The notes beneath the pieces were generated by a model. It ran no database searches and was not told the DNA's origin. It saw only the letters and a list, made by a program, of their open reading frames with translations. From Psychroflexus maritimus (GTDB lineage Bacteria; Bacteroidota; Bacteroidia; Flavobacteriales; Flavobacteriaceae), in the NCBI RefSeq assembly GCF_011089875.1, contig NZ_JAANAS010000001.1:186001-250000 (forward strand): 64,000 nucleotides of DNA. The letters are read 5' to 3'. A program made the translations under genes and the position numbers. This document shows, piece after piece, positions 20,871 to 28,837 of the stretch (its first letter is position 1; each line of letters begins with the position of its first letter).

Positions 20871-23800
20871 TTAAGCTTCGTTTGTGTTTCTAATTTTTGT
20901 GTGATAGAAAACATTTGGTTTGGTACCGAGGTACTCTAACAAGTGATAAGTTCTATCGTCTTCTTTCTTTTTAGCAACAAGGCTTTCTTTATCATTTATA
21001 TCTCCAAACACCATCGCACCATTGTCACAAGCATTAGAACAAGCGGTTTGGAATTCTCCATCTTTAATAGGTCTTCCCTCTCTTTTTGCTTCTAAAATTG
21101 CTAATTGAGTCATTTGAATACACATTGAACATTTTTCCATTACCCCTCTTGAACGAACTGTAACATCAGGGTTTAATACCATTCTTCCTAAATCATTATT
21201 CATGTGGTAATCAAACTCATCATTCTTGTTGTATCTAAACCAATTGAATCGTCTTACTTTATAAGGGCAGTTATTAGCACAATACCTTGTTCCTACACAT
21301 CTGTTATAAGTCATGTGATTTTGACCTTGTCTTCCGTGAGCAGAGGCCGCTACGGGACAAACAGTTTCACAAGGCGCATGATTACAATGCTGACACATTA
21401 CAGGTTGGAAAACAACTTCTACATTTTCTTCAGAAGGCTTTTCTAATTCACCAAATTCAGATAATGCACTTGAAAGTCCTTTAATATTATCTTTCTTTTC
21501 GTAATCTCCAATCAATGTTTCATTAGAAGAATAGTAACGGTCTATACGCAACCAGTGCATATCTCTACTCTTTCTAATTTCAGATTTTCCTACAACTGGC
21601 ACATTATTCTCACTATGGCAAGCAATTACACAAGCTCCACAACCTGTGCAAGCATTTAAATCGATAGATAGATTGAAGTGATGTCCAATTGAACGATCAA
21701 ATTCATTCCAAAGATCAACATCAGGAGAATCTACAGGTGTTTCTTGGTGATCTAAAGAAACCTGAGGTGTTTTATTCCAATAGTCTTTATCTTTTGTATT
21801 AAATATTTCTAAGGTAGTTTCTTTGATAATGTCTTTTCTACCCATCATGGTATTGTGCAGCTGAATACAAGCAAATTCATGCATTCCTGAAGCTTTTTCA
21901 ATCTTCACTTCTTGCACTTTGCTGAATTGATTATACAATGGGTAAGCGTTTACCCCCACCTGCATTTCTTCTTGAATAGATTCTTTTTTCCCATATCCCA
22001 AGGCTAAACCAACAGATCCATTAGCTTGTCCTGGTTGTATGTAAACAGGAACGTTTTGAAGTGTTGTATTTCCTACACTAACATTTGCATAGCTTCCATT
22101 TAATGCACCATTAGATACATTTTCATTGATTAATTTTAGGCTTTCTGCATCAGCTCTTGAAATAGTTAAGTAGTTATCCCAAGAAGTACGCGTAATTGGG
22201 TCTGGGAATTCTTGTAGCCATGGATTATTAGCCTGCTGTCCATCACCAAGACCTGATTTAGTGTATAAAGTCAACTCAAGTTCTTGAGCATCGGACTTAA
22301 CTAGCTTTGAAGCTGCAGAATTTGCATTAAAAGCAGGAGATTCTTCAGTTGGCACAAAATCTTCAGAGACTTTGTAAAATCCATCGTGCAATGTACGATT
22401 CCATGAAACGCCTTCATGTCTATTAGAAAAACCTGCTTTTATATAATCGTAATAAGCTAAAGAATTATCAGTCCAATCAAGCAAACACTCTTGGAAGTGT
22501 CTTGTATTAAAAATAGGCTTAATTGTTGGCTGAATAAGCGAATAATCTTGATAAGTTAAGCGAACATCACCCCAGCTTTCAAGATAGTGTGGAAGAGCCC
22601 CAACGTAAGTCGAAACTTTTGCAGTTTCATCCATTGTTAAGGAAAAATCAACTGTGGTATCAACTTTTTCAATTCCAGAGATAAATTCATCTGAATTTGG
22701 CAAAGTATATACAGGGTTAACTCCACACATAATAAGCGCTCCAACTGAGCCAGCATTCATATCTTTAACAAGCTGTGCTACTTTTTTAGCATCGCCTTGT
22801 CTAATCATTCTTGGATTAGCAAGGTTAGTCAACTGACTTCCTAAAGCTTCATTGATCTCTAAAGTCATCATTTGAGCATCCAAATCATCAATTCCGCAGA
22901 GTAGAACAGCGTTTTTACCTCCTTTTTTCAAAGACTTGACTGCTTTAGCCACTGCTTTTTTATGTGCATCACCTAAATTAGTGCTCGCAACACGGCTAAC
23001 AACTTGGTTATAAATTTCAACTAAGATTTGTTTTTGGGCAGATGGTTTAGTTGCAAATCGTTCATCTGAATTAGCTCCAGACAAAGTCATATTAGCTTCA
23101 AATTGATAATGCTTAGACATCTTTCCGTCTTTTGGCACTCTAGATTTAGAGTAAGCCTCATCAAATCCTCCGCCTAGCCAATCGCCTAAGAAGTCGGCTC
23201 CAATACCAACTATACTTTCTGCATTGGTTAAATCATAGTTAGGCAAAGCCCTTAGTCCGTACTTACTTTCAAAAGCATCAAGCGCGGTAGTTTCCGAAAC
23301 ACTATCGTAAACCACGTGCTCTACATTGGTATATTTTTCAGAAAACTCTTTTATCAATTGTTGTGTAGAAGGAGAAGCAAAAGTTTGTGTTAGCAATACT
23401 ATTTTATTGGAAGTATTTTCCAATTTAGCACGAACTTCTTTATTAAAAGTTGACCATTTAGAAGCTTGTCCATCAATCATAGGATTTTGAAGGCGCTTGA
23501 TATCGTAAAGCGACAACACAGAAGCATGAACTCTAGGCTTTCCAGCAGTTAAAGACGTAGCTTCTTTGTTACTTTCTATTTTGATTGGCCTTCCCTCTCT
23601 TGTTTTAACTAAAACACTAGCAAAATCAAAACCATCGGCAATGGTAGTTGCGTAGTAATCGGCCACGCCAGGAACCAAACGCTCAGGCTGAACAACGTAA
23701 GGAATCGATTTGATAACGGGTCCTTCACAGGCAGCTAAAGAAGCTGCTGCGGTACTAAATCCAACATATTTAAGAAAATCTCTTCGTGAGGTTTTTGAGC

Positions 23801-23966
23801 CTTCAAGGTTTTCTTTATCTCCTAAAAACTCATCAGTAGGTATATGCTCTACAAACTCATTTTGCTCAAGCGCATCAACAACAGGACTATTTTCCTTAAG
23901 TTGCTCTGCACTTTTCCAATATTTCTTTTCTGATGACATATCTTGATTCAAATTTTCTTCGTTCAT
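20871..23966 (-). CDS. actB: Alternative complex III subunit ActB, iron-sulphur protein with vestigial molybdopterin-type domain
   Basis: ActB is the periplasmic electron-transfer subunit. The first two thirds of its 1031 residues resemble molybdopterin oxidoreductases but hold no cofactor in characterised members. The last third is a ferredoxin-like domain with four cysteine clusters: CTGCGACVIAC, CQHCNHAPCETVC, CVGTRYCANNC and CSMCIQM, plus ACSNAC. These would hold three [4Fe-4S] and one [3Fe-4S] centre, as in known ActB. A twin-arginine signal SRRDFLKYVGF is at residues 60-70, ending at AACEGP, which could also be a lipobox. The longest frame starts at GTG 23993, overlapping actA; ATG 23966 avoids this and gives MNEENLNQ, so I prefer it. 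Confidence 0.95.
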   Translation of the reverse strand: MNEENLNQDMSSEKKYWKSAEQLKENSPVVDALEQNEFVEHIPTDEFLGDKENLEGSKTSRRDFLKYVGFSTAAASLAACEGPVIKSIPYVVQPERLVPGVADYYATTIADGFDFASVLVKTREGRPIKIESNKEATSLTAGKPRVHASVLSLYDIKRLQNPMIDGQASKWSTFNKEVRAKLENTSNKIVLLTQTFASPSTQQLIKEFSEKYTNVEHVVYDSVSETTALDAFESKYGLRALPNYDLTNAESIVGIGADFLGDWLGGGFDEAYSKSRVPKDGKMSKHYQFEANMTLSGANSDERFATKPSAQKQILVEIYNQVVSRVASTNLGDAHKKAVAKAVKSLKKGGKNAVLLCGIDDLDAQMMTLEINEALGSQLTNLANPRMIRQGDAKKVAQLVKDMNAGSVGALIMCGVNPVYTLPNSDEFISGIEKVDTTVDFSLTMDETAKVSTYVGALPHYLESWGDVRLTYQDYSLIQPTIKPIFNTRHFQECLLDWTDNSLAYYDYIKAGFSNRHEGVSWNRTLHDGFYKVSEDFVPTEESPAFNANSAASKLVKSDAQELELTLYTKSGLGDGQQANNPWLQEFPDPITRTSWDNYLTISRADAESLKLINENVSNGALNGSYANVSVGNTTLQNVPVYIQPGQANGSVGLALGYGKKESIQEEMQVGVNAYPLYNQFSKVQEVKIEKASGMHEFACIQLHNTMMGRKDIIKETTLEIFNTKDKDYWNKTPQVSLDHQETPVDSPDVDLWNEFDRSIGHHFNLSIDLNACTGCGACVIACHSENNVPVVGKSEIRKSRDMHWLRIDRYYSSNETLIGDYEKKDNIKGLSSALSEFGELEKPSEENVEVVFQPVMCQHCNHAPCETVCPVAASAHGRQGQNHMTYNRCVGTRYCANNCPYKVRRFNWFRYNKNDEFDYHMNNDLGRMVLNPDVTVRSRGVMEKCSMCIQMTQLAILEAKREGRPIKDGEFQTACSNACDNGAMVFGDINDKESLVAKKKEDDRTYHLLEYLGTKPNVFYHTKIRNTNEA

Positions 23967-23973
23967 AAATAAA

Positions 23974-25296
23974 TTAATAGTGACACTTACCACATTCTAA
24001 GCCACCCATTTCAGCAGCCGTAAGTTGATCAACACCGTACTTTTTAGAAAGTTCTTCGTGTATTTTTTCATAGTAAGGATTATCATCCATTCTTACATTG
24101 GTTTCTCGGTGACAATTAATACACCAACCCATTGTTAATGAAGAATGCTGATACATAACCTCCATTTCCTCCACTGGACCATGACATGTCTGACATTCAA
24201 TTTGCCCGACAGTAACGTGTTGTGCGTGGTTAAAATAAGCAAAATCTGGCAGGTTGTGAATTCTTACCCATTTCACAGGCTTTGTTTCTCCAGTGTAAGA
24301 TTGACTATCTGGATCCCAACCTGTTGCATCGTAAAGTTTTTGAATTTCGTTATCATAAAACTCTTTAGAATATTCTTCGTTACCCGTCTCTTCAGAAACT
24401 TCAGCTATTTGCTTGTGGCAATTCATACAAACATTTAAAGAAGGAATACCTGAGTGTTTAGATTTTCTAGCCGAAGAGTGACAATACTTACACTCTATTT
24501 CATTTTCGCCAGCATGGATTTTATGTGAATAATGAATAGGCTGAACAGGCTCATAACCTTGATCTACTCCCACCAGCATCAAATACCCATAACCACCATA
24601 AGCCAACATTAAGAGAACTACCACAACACTTACTAACACTAAAAATTGATTTTCAGCAAAGGCTACCCAAATTGGTTTAGATTTTTCTTTTTTCTTGTAT
24701 AATTCTACGTTATTAGCTTCTGCAAATCGGCGTAAAGTTTTATTAACTAAAACCAAAACCACCAAAAGCATTAGAAAAACAAAAGCCAAAATACCTAAAA
24801 TCACTTCAGTTGATGCTCCACCGCCACCAGCAGCTACAGCTCCTTCTACATCATCCTTTTTTGATGTCTTTGGCTCAGGTTTTGGTTGTTCAACATAAGC
24901 TACAATATCATTTACATCTTCTTTACTCAACTGAGGGAAAGCTGGCATCGCCTGTTTATTATATTCTTCATAAATAGCTACCGCCTGAGAATCACCAGAA
25001 TCAATTAACTCTCTACTATTAACAGTCCAGCGCTGAATCCAATCTAAATCTCTACGCTCTGAAACACCATGCAAAGCTGGACCAACTGCTTTTTTGTAAG
25101 GCTTATGGCAAGCCGCACAAAGCGAATTAAAAAGCTCCTTACCCTTAGCTGGGTCTGCATCAGGCACAGCCTCTATAACTTTAGGACCGCTTTCTTCAGC
25201 AGCTTCTTCTTGAGCGTTTAACCCAAGCACAAAAAAAATAGAAAAGAGTAATAAAAAATTCTTCAATTTCGAAGGGCGAAATAACACCTTTTTCAT
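23974..25296 (-). CDS. actA: Alternative complex III subunit ActA, hexahaem cytochrome c (monohaem domain fused to pentahaem domain)
   Basis: ActA passes electrons from ActB along a haem chain. Counted from the chosen ATG, the protein is 440 residues: signal peptide to about residue 28, a monohaem cytochrome c domain with CAACH at 60-64, a charged Pro/Lys linker, two membrane helices (ILGILAFVFLMLLVVLVLV and LVLVSVVVVLLML), then a pentahaem domain with CKYCH, CMNCH, CQTCH, CINCH and CGKCH. The prototype from Rhodothermus is pentahaem only, so the extra domain may replace or feed a soluble cytochrome. The longest frame starts with TTG at 25383, inside the promoter region; ATG 25296 or ATG 25314 gives a normal signal peptide. 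It is the first gene of the act-cox operon. Confidence 0.92.
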   Translation of the reverse strand: MKKVLFRPSKLKNFLLLFSIFFVLGLNAQEEAAEESGPKVIEAVPDADPAKGKELFNSLCAACHKPYKKAVGPALHGVSERRDLDWIQRWTVNSRELIDSGDSQAVAIYEEYNKQAMPAFPQLSKEDVNDIVAYVEQPKPEPKTSKKDDVEGAVAAGGGGASTEVILGILAFVFLMLLVVLVLVNKTLRRFAEANNVELYKKKEKSKPIWVAFAENQFLVLVSVVVVLLMLAYGGYGYLMLVGVDQGYEPVQPIHYSHKIHAGENEIECKYCHSSARKSKHSGIPSLNVCMNCHKQIAEVSEETGNEEYSKEFYDNEIQKLYDATGWDPDSQSYTGETKPVKWVRIHNLPDFAYFNHAQHVTVGQIECQTCHGPVEEMEVMYQHSSLTMGWCINCHRETNVRMDDNPYYEKIHEELSKKYGVDQLTAAEMGGLECGKCHY

Positions 25297-25361
25297 ATTG
25301 CGAGTTATTAACATTTTATACAAGTTCAAGTTAATCCTATTTTGGACTAAAAAATTGGTCA

Positions 25362-25369
25362 CAAAAATA
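25362..25369 (-). promoter_or_regulatory. Putative -7 element of the act-cox operon
   Basis: TATTTTTG on the minus strand fits TAnnTTTG and would start transcription about 40-60 nt before ATG 25314/25296. No good -33 TTTG was found at the expected distance. Its position supports rejecting the TTG start at 25383. Confidence 0.4.
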
Positions 25370-25555
25370 AGATAAAAAGGCAAATTTAAGGGCTAGGACA
25401 TTTGTTAAAAAACAATTTAAAACGTTTCTAAATAAGGGTGTTTTTTTATGAAATTTAGACAGGTAGTCACAATATGCTGTATTCTAGAAACTTGGAAAAA
25501 AATAAAAAGAAAATAAAAAAATCTTCAGAAAATTAACATTTCAAAAAAATCTTAG

Positions 25556-25570
25556 CGCCTTTATAAGGCG
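25556..25570. repeat. Short hairpin in the actA / SPOR-gene divergent intergenic region
   Basis: The divergent gap 25297-25751 (455 bp) holds, besides the two promoter elements, a compact GC stem CGCCTT-TAT-AAGGCG at 25556-25570 in an otherwise AT-rich setting, and a looser inverted repeat CAATAATA (25627-25634) / TATTATTG (25653-25660). Neither is followed by a T tract, so they look more like protein-binding or RNA-structure elements than terminators. No coding region is supported here. Confidence 0.35.
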
Positions 25571-25723
25571 ACACGAATTTGACAAAAACTAATCTAAAAA
25601 AATACTTATTTAGACGGAAATCCATGCAATAATAATGCTCGTTTTCATTTGGTATTATTGTTTATTCTAATTAAGCCAATCTTCTAAAAGTTAGGTTTAC
25701 TCAAAAAGATAAAAATTAAATCT

Positions 25724-25731
25724 TAACTTTG
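25724..25731 (+). promoter_or_regulatory. Putative -7 element of the SPOR-domain gene
   Basis: TAACTTTG matches TAnnTTTG 20 bp before the ATG at 25752, giving a short untranslated leader. A clear -33 TTTG is not present; GTTTAC at about 25695 is the nearest candidate. Confidence 0.5.
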
Positions 25732-25751
25732 TAAAATATTGAAATAAAACT

Positions 25752-26123
25752 ATGAAATCATATCCTTTAACAGTGTTGCTTTTATTAACTCTAAATTTTG
25801 CTTTTGGGCAGTCTTACGATGAAGTTGAAGAAGAAGAATTAAAAGAAATCATTCAAATAAGAAAAGAATTAGAACGCAATCATCAAATCAAAGAATCTTA
25901 TAAGATTCAGGTTTTTTCTGGCAACTTAGAAGAAGCCAAAAAAGTGAAGAAAGAATTTGACAACAACAAAGACTTTGTTTGGGATAGTAAGATGATTTTT
26001 GAGACGCCCAATTATAAAGTTTGGGTAGGCCACTACAGAAATCGTTTAGAAGCAGATCGTGCCTTAAAGGTAATTATTGAGGAATTTGATAATGCTTTGA
26101 TATTAAAACCCGGAAGAGGCTAA
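25752..26123 (+). CDS. Exported SPOR-domain protein
   Basis: A 123-residue protein with an N-terminal signal peptide (hydrophobic residues 5-17, probable cleavage after AFG-Q, residue 19), a charged helical stretch (EVEEEELKEIIQIRKELERNHQ, read in parts), and a C-terminal SPOR fold recognisable from YKIQVFSGN, then NYKVWVGHYRNRLEADRAL. SPOR domains bind denuded glycan strands at division sites, so a periplasmic role in peptidoglycan recognition is inferred. It is the first plus-strand gene after the act operon. The next gene is 87 bp away and may have its own start, so its link to the arsenosugar-like cluster is uncertain. Confidence 0.85.
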   Translation: MKSYPLTVLLLLTLNFAFGQSYDEVEEEELKEIIQIRKELERNHQIKESYKIQVFSGNLEEAKKVKKEFDNNKDFVWDSKMIFETPNYKVWVGHYRNRLEADRALKVIIEEFDNALILKPGRG

Positions 26124-26210
26124 TTCAGTTTCTATTAAATTCTACGTTAAAGTGAATAATTGCTTCTTTATTTTTAATATATAATAGCATATTTGAAATA
26201 AAAAATAAAG

Positions 26211-26543
26211 ATGGCTGATTACTACGAACAAAAAGACCTTAGAAATTTTGGTAAAATCACCGAATGGTCTGAAGAATTAGGTGAAAAATTTTTCGATTAT
26301 TATTCAAAAGTTTTTGAAGAAGGTAAACTAACAGGAAGGGAAAAATCACTAATTGCCTTAGCCGTAGCTCACGTAGTGAAATGCCCTTATTGTATTGATG
26401 CTTATACCAAAGATGGTTTACAGCGAGGGATCACTAAAGAAGAGATGATGGAAGCTGTGCATACTGGCGCGGCTATGGAAGCTGGTGCCAACCTTGTACA
26501 CGCCACACAAATGATGAAAAAATACAAAAAATTAAGTCATTAA
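26211..26543 (+). CDS. AhpD-like / carboxymuconolactone decarboxylase family protein, arsenosugar-cluster associated
   Basis: A 110-residue all-helical protein of the CMD/AhpD superfamily. The redox pair is present in KCPYCIDAYTKDG. In AhpD proper the CxxC is preceded at -12 by Glu and followed at +4 by His; here those places are Ser and Tyr, so the usual proton relay is absent. NCBI families name a group of such proteins 'arsenosugar biosynthesis-associated peroxidase-like'; the assignment here rests on neighbourhood: arsS begins 4 bp after its stop. It could act as a thiol-disulphide carrier for the radical SAM enzyme or for arsenic species; that is inference. Confidence 0.8.
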   Translation: MADYYEQKDLRNFGKITEWSEELGEKFFDYYSKVFEEGKLTGREKSLIALAVAHVVKCPYCIDAYTKDGLQRGITKEEMMEAVHTGAAMEAGANLVHATQMMKKYKKLSH

Positions 26544-26547
26544 AAGC

Positions 26548-27600
26548 ATGTCCAAAAAATCATTAAAAGCTAGAGAAAACTTGATGGCGAAAGCCAATGA
26601 GCAACTCAAATTTTTAAGCAATGGCGTTTTTGAAGACGATTTACCCACTTTTAAAACAAAATTAAGTGAAGAAAATCAGTTTCCATTAAAGCCAAATAAA
26701 TTAGAAATTCTGCAGATTAATTTGGGGTATATGTGCAATCAAGTATGCGCTCATTGCCATGTTGATGCTGGACCAGACCGGAAAGAAATCATGACAAAAT
26801 CAACCATGAAATCTTGCCTAAAAGTTATTCAAGAAACAGAAGCTCATACCTTAGATTTAACTGGGGGCGCCCCAGAAATGAATCCACACTTTAGGTGGTT
26901 TGTGGAAGAAGCATCAAAGGCGGGAATCAAAGATTTTATTGTCCGTTCTAATTTAACCATTATCGAGGCGAACAAAAGATACAAGGACTTACCCGATTTT
27001 TTTAAGAAACATAAAGTTCATGTGGTAAGTTCAATGCCGCATTGGACAGAAGATAAAACAGACCACCAACGTGGGAAAGGCGTATTCAACAAATCAATTA
27101 AAGCCTTAAAAAAGCTAAATGAGGTAGGCTACGGAATGCCTAATTCTTCCTTAAAACTAGATTTGGTTTACAACCCTTCAGGAGCCTTTTTACCTACCAA
27201 CCAAGAAGTTATGCAGCGTGATTTTAAAGAAAAATTAATCGCCAATTTTGACATTCATTTTCATCAACTTTTTGCTATTACCAACCTGCCAATATCAAGA
27301 TTTTTAGATTATCTAATTGCTTCAGAAAATTATGAAGATTACATGTTTAGTTTAGTTGAAGCCTTTAATCCCGCAGCCGTAATAAATGTCATGTGCAGAA
27401 ATACACTTTCGGTAAGTTGGGATGGATTTTTGTACGATTGTGATTTTAATCAGATGCTAGAAATGAAGATTGATTCAAAAATTCAGCACATCAACAATTA
27501 CAACGAGACAAAAATTCAAGATAGAGCAATTAAAATCCACCAACATTGTTATGGTTGCACCGCTGGTGCAGGAAGTTCTTGCCAAGGAAATATTACCTAA
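26548..27600 (+). CDS. arsS: Radical SAM/Cys-rich protein of the ArsS family
   Basis: ArsS-family enzymes are radical SAM proteins proposed to attach the 5'-deoxyadenosyl group to dimethylarsenic, the first step toward arsenosugars. The 350-residue protein has the cluster motif CNQVCAHCH (CX3CX2C) near residue 63, followed by DLTGGAPEMN, a typical SAM-binding GGE-like strand. The C-terminal Cys-rich tail includes MCRNTLSVSWDGFLYDCDFNQM and HCYGCTAGAGSSCQG (each read in short pieces), characteristic of the family. Cys stands where some homologues have selenocysteine. The next gene starts 1 bp after its stop. No arsM methyltransferase is in the window, so the substrate supply is unclear. Confidence 0.88.
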   Translation: MSKKSLKARENLMAKANEQLKFLSNGVFEDDLPTFKTKLSEENQFPLKPNKLEILQINLGYMCNQVCAHCHVDAGPDRKEIMTKSTMKSCLKVIQETEAHTLDLTGGAPEMNPHFRWFVEEASKAGIKDFIVRSNLTIIEANKRYKDLPDFFKKHKVHVVSSMPHWTEDKTDHQRGKGVFNKSIKALKKLNEVGYGMPNSSLKLDLVYNPSGAFLPTNQEVMQRDFKEKLIANFDIHFHQLFAITNLPISRFLDYLIASENYEDYMFSLVEAFNPAAVINVMCRNTLSVSWDGFLYDCDFNQMLEMKIDSKIQHINNYNETKIQDRAIKIHQHCYGCTAGAGSSCQGNIT

Positions 27601-27601
27601 A

Positions 27602-28099
27602 ATGAAAACCTATTTAAGCTTTTTACTAATCCTTTTTAGTGCTTTTCAAATCGTATATTCGCAAGAGCTAGACGAGGCCTTGAAAAAGTATCTAAAAAAT
27701 GATATACCTATAATTTCTGTTGAAGAGTTACAGGCAAATTACAAGGATTATCTAATTCTTGATGCAAGAGCTATTGAAGAATTTAAAGTGAGTAAATTAG
27801 ATCAATCAGTTTGGGTGGGTTATGAAAATTTTTCAGCTGAAAGACTAAAGCAACTTTCACTTGAAAAAAACAAAAAAATAGTGGTGTATTGCTCGATTGG
27901 TGTTCGTTCAGAAGAAATAGCTAGAACGATTAAAGAAGATTTTGCAGTAGAAACATACAACCTATATGGGGGCATTTTTTTATGGAAAAACAAAGGATTT
28001 ACCGTGGTTAATAAGGAAAATAAACCCACCAATAAAGTGCACGGATATTCCAGAAAATGGGGCAGCTATCTAATTCAAGCAGAAGTAGTTTATGAATAA
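27602..28099 (+). CDS. Exported rhodanese-like protein
   Basis: A 165-residue protein with a signal peptide (hydrophobic residues 4-18, cleavage near IVYSQ) and one rhodanese domain. The active-site loop is intact: VVYCSIGVRSEE, with Cys as sulphur acceptor and the CxxGxRS shape. The motif DARAIEEF and the terminal GGIFLWKNKG are also typical. Rhodaneses move sulphane sulphur; in this neighbourhood a role handling arsenic or sulphur chemistry outside the cytoplasm is possible but unproven. An open frame extends upstream into arsS, but ATG 27602, 1 bp after the arsS stop, gives the signal peptide. The stop overlaps the next start by 8 bp. Confidence 0.88.
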   Translation: MKTYLSFLLILFSAFQIVYSQELDEALKKYLKNDIPIISVEELQANYKDYLILDARAIEEFKVSKLDQSVWVGYENFSAERLKQLSLEKNKKIVVYCSIGVRSEEIARTIKEDFAVETYNLYGGIFLWKNKGFTVVNKENKPTNKVHGYSRKWGSYLIQAEVVYE

Positions 28100-28697
28100 T
28101 GAAAACCTGGTGATTGTATTTACAAAAAACCCTATACTTGGTAAATGTAAAACACGTTTAGCTAAAAGTATTGGTCAAAAAAAAGCGCTTTACGTTTATA
28201 AACATTTACTTGAACACACCCGTAACACCCTTTCAAAAACACCCTATCAAATAGCTGTGTTTTATAACGAATTCATAGATTGGAACGATGCATGGAGCAA
28301 ACAGTATCAAAAAAAAATACAAGCTAATGGCCACCTTGGTAAAAAAATGAAAAAAGCGTTTGAATGGGCATTTGAACAAGACTACAAAAAAGTTGTGCTA
28401 ATTGGTACAGATTTACTAGATTTAGAAACTACCGACTTAAAAAAAGGCTTTGAACTACTGACTACTAATGAGTTAGTAATTGGACCAGCAGATGACGGTG
28501 GTTACTATTTAATTGGCATGAAAAGGCTTATAAATGAAGCTTTTACCTTAAAAAAATGGAGCACCGATAGCGTACTTACAAACACCTTAGAAGATTGTGA
28601 AGCTTATCAGGTAAAATTATTAGACTATAAGAATGATATTGATAATTTAGAAGACCTAGAAAAATCAACTTACGATTTAAAAAAGATAGGTTTCTAA
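28092..28697 (+). CDS. TIGR04282-type glycosyltransferase (DUF2064, rSAM-associated transferase 1)
   Basis: A 201-residue GT-A-fold nucleotidyl/glycosyl transferase. The N-terminal substrate loop is TKNPILGKCKTRLA, the metal-site region is GTDLLDLETTDL, and GPADDGGYYLIGMK is the highly conserved signature of the family. This family occurs beside ArsS-type radical SAM genes and is annotated as arsenosugar biosynthesis glycosyltransferase, although its reaction has not to my knowledge been shown directly. The start overlaps the rhodanese stop by 8 bp, so translation is probably coupled. The partner TIGR04283 transferase is not here. About 140 bp without recognisable genes follow. Confidence 0.87.
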   Translation: MNNENLVIVFTKNPILGKCKTRLAKSIGQKKALYVYKHLLEHTRNTLSKTPYQIAVFYNEFIDWNDAWSKQYQKKIQANGHLGKKMKKAFEWAFEQDYKKVVLIGTDLLDLETTDLKKGFELLTTNELVIGPADDGGYYLIGMKRLINEAFTLKKWSTDSVLTNTLEDCEAYQVKLLDYKNDIDNLEDLEKSTYDLKKIGF

Positions 28698-28837
28698 AAA
28701 ACAGAAAGATGAAGATTAAATAATTTATTTTGTTCTTCTTTATAACTGATTTTTACTACATTAGCTACTTCAGATAAACACAAAATTTGTTGCTTTTATA
28801 GCAAGGAATTTTAACTCAAATTCTTTAGAAAAAACTG

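Noticed and set aside
23967-23993. GTG start for actB
   Set aside because: It would overlap actA by 20 bp and adds nine residues with no family match; ATG 23966 is cleaner.
25297-25383. N-terminal extension of actA from TTG 25383
   Set aside because: It adds a sequence before a normal signal peptide and covers a likely promoter element.
27470-27601. Rhodanese frame extending upstream into arsS
   Set aside because: The extension is arsS in another frame; the ATG 1 bp after the arsS stop gives a proper signal peptide.
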